Source: Hanamia caeni
GTDB lineage: Bacteria > Bacteroidota > Bacteroidia > Chitinophagales > Chitinophagaceae
Assembly: GCF_003721595.1 (NCBI RefSeq)
Contig: NZ_RJJR01000012.1
Location: 1 to 64,000 of the forward strand
Direction of reading: 5' to 3'
DNA: 64,000 nt
Positions within the stretch are counted from its first letter, which is position 1, and each line of letters opens with the position of its first letter. A program made the translations under genes and the position numbers. Below the pieces are notes generated by a model. That model was not told the DNA's origin. It saw only the letters and a program-made list of their open reading frames with translations, and ran no database searches. This document shows, piece after piece, positions 63,001 to 64,000 of this stretch.

Positions 63001-63252
63001 ACCTATGATTTGTCAACAGATTTTTGGTGGAGGAGCTCTTTTACATGGAGAATAACCAGTTTTAACCTGTCATATACTCTTCCCGAAAATGTTTTAAATA
63101 AATTAAGATTGAATAATGCAAGGATTTACCTGGTGGGCATTAACCCGCTTAATTTATACAATCCTTACAGCTATAAGGATAATGCAAACGGATCTTATGA
63201 TGCTTTTCCTCAGTTAAGATCATTTAGCCTGGGATTAAATGTAAACCTGTAA
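60079..63252 (+). CDS. SusC/RagA-family TonB-dependent outer-membrane transporter
   Basis: A 1057-residue outer-membrane glycan importer. Signal peptide (ALILLIGALGCLTSFAQ), carboxypeptidase-regulatory-like domain (about 25-105; IKSADTQEPLQGVTIGIKGQAVGG), SusC signature DVVVVGYGTQKRAHLTGSVGTVDM, plug with IDDIVRTKEDFDLLDASEIENISVLKDAAAAIYGILGSNGVIVVRT, then a barrel ending LGLNVNL. I start at the ATG at 60079; the frame reaches back to 59815 in the overlapping DUF3826 gene. It is followed 19 bp later by SusD. Confidence 0.95.
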   Translation: MNRHFTKSALILLIGALGCLTSFAQSKTIKGVIKSADTQEPLQGVTIGIKGQAVGGTFTNSRGEFSLVVPSDKAVLKVSSVGYQYQEIPVGDKTTFSISLDKDAKGLEDVVVVGYGTQKRAHLTGSVGTVDMKEILDLPVGNLSEALKGQIVGVGVAGGFSRPGEPANITIRNPIYFSKDGGSKEPLYVIDDIVRTKEDFDLLDASEIENISVLKDAAAAIYGILGSNGVIVVRTKHGRPGTPSINYNASFGTADAPFMPKMMSGYQEAVYLNDYTAGRNNWDTASTHNSSSYYTPDELEYFKTHDYNWLEMAWQKSFEMRHTLNISGGSERATYFAGFSYNTQNSNFKGLGYKRYSVRASSDIKLAAGLKLGLSLSADLSDKKNTFNKQGGESLDNDWKTLVGESPFYPPYINGLPILIPDAGTSSNINTYNYFAIHDLNNYTRSRNSGVNFQGQLSYEVPFIKGLTAAVNFNKNISNSFGKQYGTKYDVYQFGTIGEHDHILDTNVIRTRTFSNGDRVRINPTIDETYQLNATLRYDKTFGKHQVNALFGYEQAESSSDGVAGMIDGIVVGGLDNQNFGTGNQSSNETISEAGRLAYIGRLDYNYAGKYLLELQFRADASINFAPENRWGYFPSASAGWIISEEKFFTRISNTINFLKLRGSVGFLGLDATKPYQWLRSYQIQTGKAAVFGGDGDRGLAVVTNLEMANRDVHWDNVDKYNIGIDAKFLNSRLSVSADGYLDRRYDMLSNLTSAPSILIGTAVPSENFGKANTFGYEISANWRDRISKDWGYNMTLNFDWNDNKILVTDVAKGDIGTYLDPTGKSSDMGYLGYHSLGILHTQADVDALLAKNPGYTLFGKAPQPGMLYFEDIRGPKDPNTNQYGPPDGIITSDDQEYLKAKQDNHYGLGFNWGISYKNLSLNVVSGLSWGGIGSVESAARKIGKPYSNRPAFWADHWTPENTNAAYPSPYFTDTYDLSTDFWWRSSFTWRITSFNLSYTLPENVLNKLRLNNARIYLVGINPLNLYNPYSYKDNANGSYDAFPQLRSFSLGLNVNL

Positions 63253-63271
63253 TGCTTTAAAATTTTTTAAA

Positions 63272-64000
63272 ATGAAAAGAATAAATATAATAGGAATAGC
63301 GCTGCTTTTAATGTGTGGCTCCTGCCAGAAAGTAATTGATAAGACGGATCTGTCGAAATTATCGCCTGATCTCCTTTTCTCTGATTCAACGCTGGTGCAA
63401 TTGAACATGGATAATATTTATGACAATAATTTGCCACTATGGGGCGGCCAAAATACCAACAGCGTCTTAAGTGGTGTCCAAAGCCAGCTTTCTGAAGAAG
63501 GGCAATCTACAGGCAATAAATTTATGGAAGGAACGATGAGCTATGGAAGTGATGAGCCGCAAGATTATGGAACTTCTTTAAATACCAATAATACCCAACC
63601 AAAAACTAATTGGGGCAAAATCAGGCAGTTGAATACTTTCATTCAATCAGTTGAAAACAGTTCGTTGCCGGATTATACCAAGACAAAATTCATAGCGCAG
63701 GCAAAATTTTTTCGTGCTTTTCGTTATTGGGATATGGTAAGGATTTATGGCGGTGTGCCATTGGTGCTTGAGCCGCTTAATGGAGTAGGGGATGCAGCCC
63801 GTGAAGCTGCATTACTTCCAAGAAATAAAACCTCAGAATGCTTTGCTCAAATTGGAAACGATCTTGATTTTGCTATCGCGAACCTTCCCGGAAAATGGCC
63901 TTCCAATTCCGATTGGGGCAAAATAACCAGTGGCGCCGCTGCAGCATTTAAAGGACGTGTATTGTTATATTATGCAAGCCCGATGTTCAACCCAAATGAT
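63272..64000 (+). CDS. SusD/RagB-family lipoprotein, cut by the window edge
   Basis: The ATG at 63272 opens a frame that stays open to the last base (243 codons). It starts with a lipoprotein signal (NIIGIALLLMCGSCQK) and shows SusD features: IRQLNTFIQSVENSSLPDYTKTKFIAQAKFFRAFRYWDMVRIYGGVPLVLEPL and AAAAFKGRVLLYYASPMFNPN. It is the partner of the preceding SusC. The gene and the rest of the locus (glycosidases expected) continue outside the window. Confidence 0.93.
   Translation, partial: MKRINIIGIALLLMCGSCQKVIDKTDLSKLSPDLLFSDSTLVQLNMDNIYDNNLPLWGGQNTNSVLSGVQSQLSEEGQSTGNKFMEGTMSYGSDEPQDYGTSLNTNNTQPKTNWGKIRQLNTFIQSVENSSLPDYTKTKFIAQAKFFRAFRYWDMVRIYGGVPLVLEPLNGVGDAAREAALLPRNKTSECFAQIGNDLDFAIANLPGKWPSNSDWGKITSGAAAAFKGRVLLYYASPMFNPND

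Overview
The window reads as chromosomal DNA of a member of the Bacteroidota, most likely the family Chitinophagaceae or a close relative. The evidence is two SusC/SusD pairs, TAnnTTTG-type -7 promoter boxes in front of several genes, few Shine-Dalgarno sequences, many SRPBCC, DoxX-like, GNAT and Gfo/Idh/MocA genes, a DUF3826 gene beside an AraC regulator, and REP/RAYT palindromes. No rRNA, tRNA, CRISPR array or replication origin was recognised.

Layout. (1) 0.1-9.9 kb is a glycerol locus: glpD is followed on the same strand by susC and susD, and a DeoR-type repressor, glpK and glpF run divergently. The arrangement suggests TonB-dependent uptake of a glycerol-containing substrate coupled to glycerol / glycerol-3-phosphate catabolism, with palindromic operator candidates between the two arms. 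(2) 10-25 kb holds mixed housekeeping and stress genes: a glycosyltransferase, GNAT, a UvrD-type helicase with a nuclease-like insert, NmrA, an Ada-type zinc domain gene followed by an alkB broken by a 20-bp tandem duplication, a Crp/cupin pair, a fatty-acid desaturase and a metallophosphoesterase. (3) 25-34 kb holds a Met/His-rich metal-related protein, a sugar isomerase and two Gfo/Idh oxidoreductases, a perfect MITE with 9-bp target duplications, and a TIR-TPR protein that could be a defence effector.

(4) 34-48 kb is the most unusual part. Short, often unrecognised, plus-strand genes (lipoproteins, small membrane proteins, a WapI-like immunity protein, a DUF6090-like protein, SRPBCC, GNAT, a truncated DUF6602-like gene) are separated by six copies of one dispersed repeat (here R1-R6, about 170-365 bp), all in the same orientation and each placed just upstream of a gene. 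Mixed in are CCTCGTTT/AAACGAGG palindromes, a RAYT transposase flanked by inverted REP palindromes, a 21-bp and a 42-bp tandem array near the two ends, and several attC-like core motifs that overlap gene ends. One gene is bracketed by a perfect inverted 10-bp core pair, as expected for an integron cassette. No integrase is visible. I treat this as a cassette-like accessory array, possibly a cluster of attC sites lacking integrase or a new repeat-driven gene-capture system.

(5) 48-59 kb contains a GH39-like glycosidase, a CDF transporter, an ECF sigma factor with a C-terminal extension, a CPBP protease, a frameshifted DHFR-family gene, free-methionine-sulfoxide reductase, two SRPBCC genes and the remains of a mobC-mobA mobilisation module. 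(6) 58-64 kb is the start of a polysaccharide-utilisation-like locus: AraC regulator, DUF3826 protein, SusC, and a SusD gene that runs off the right edge.
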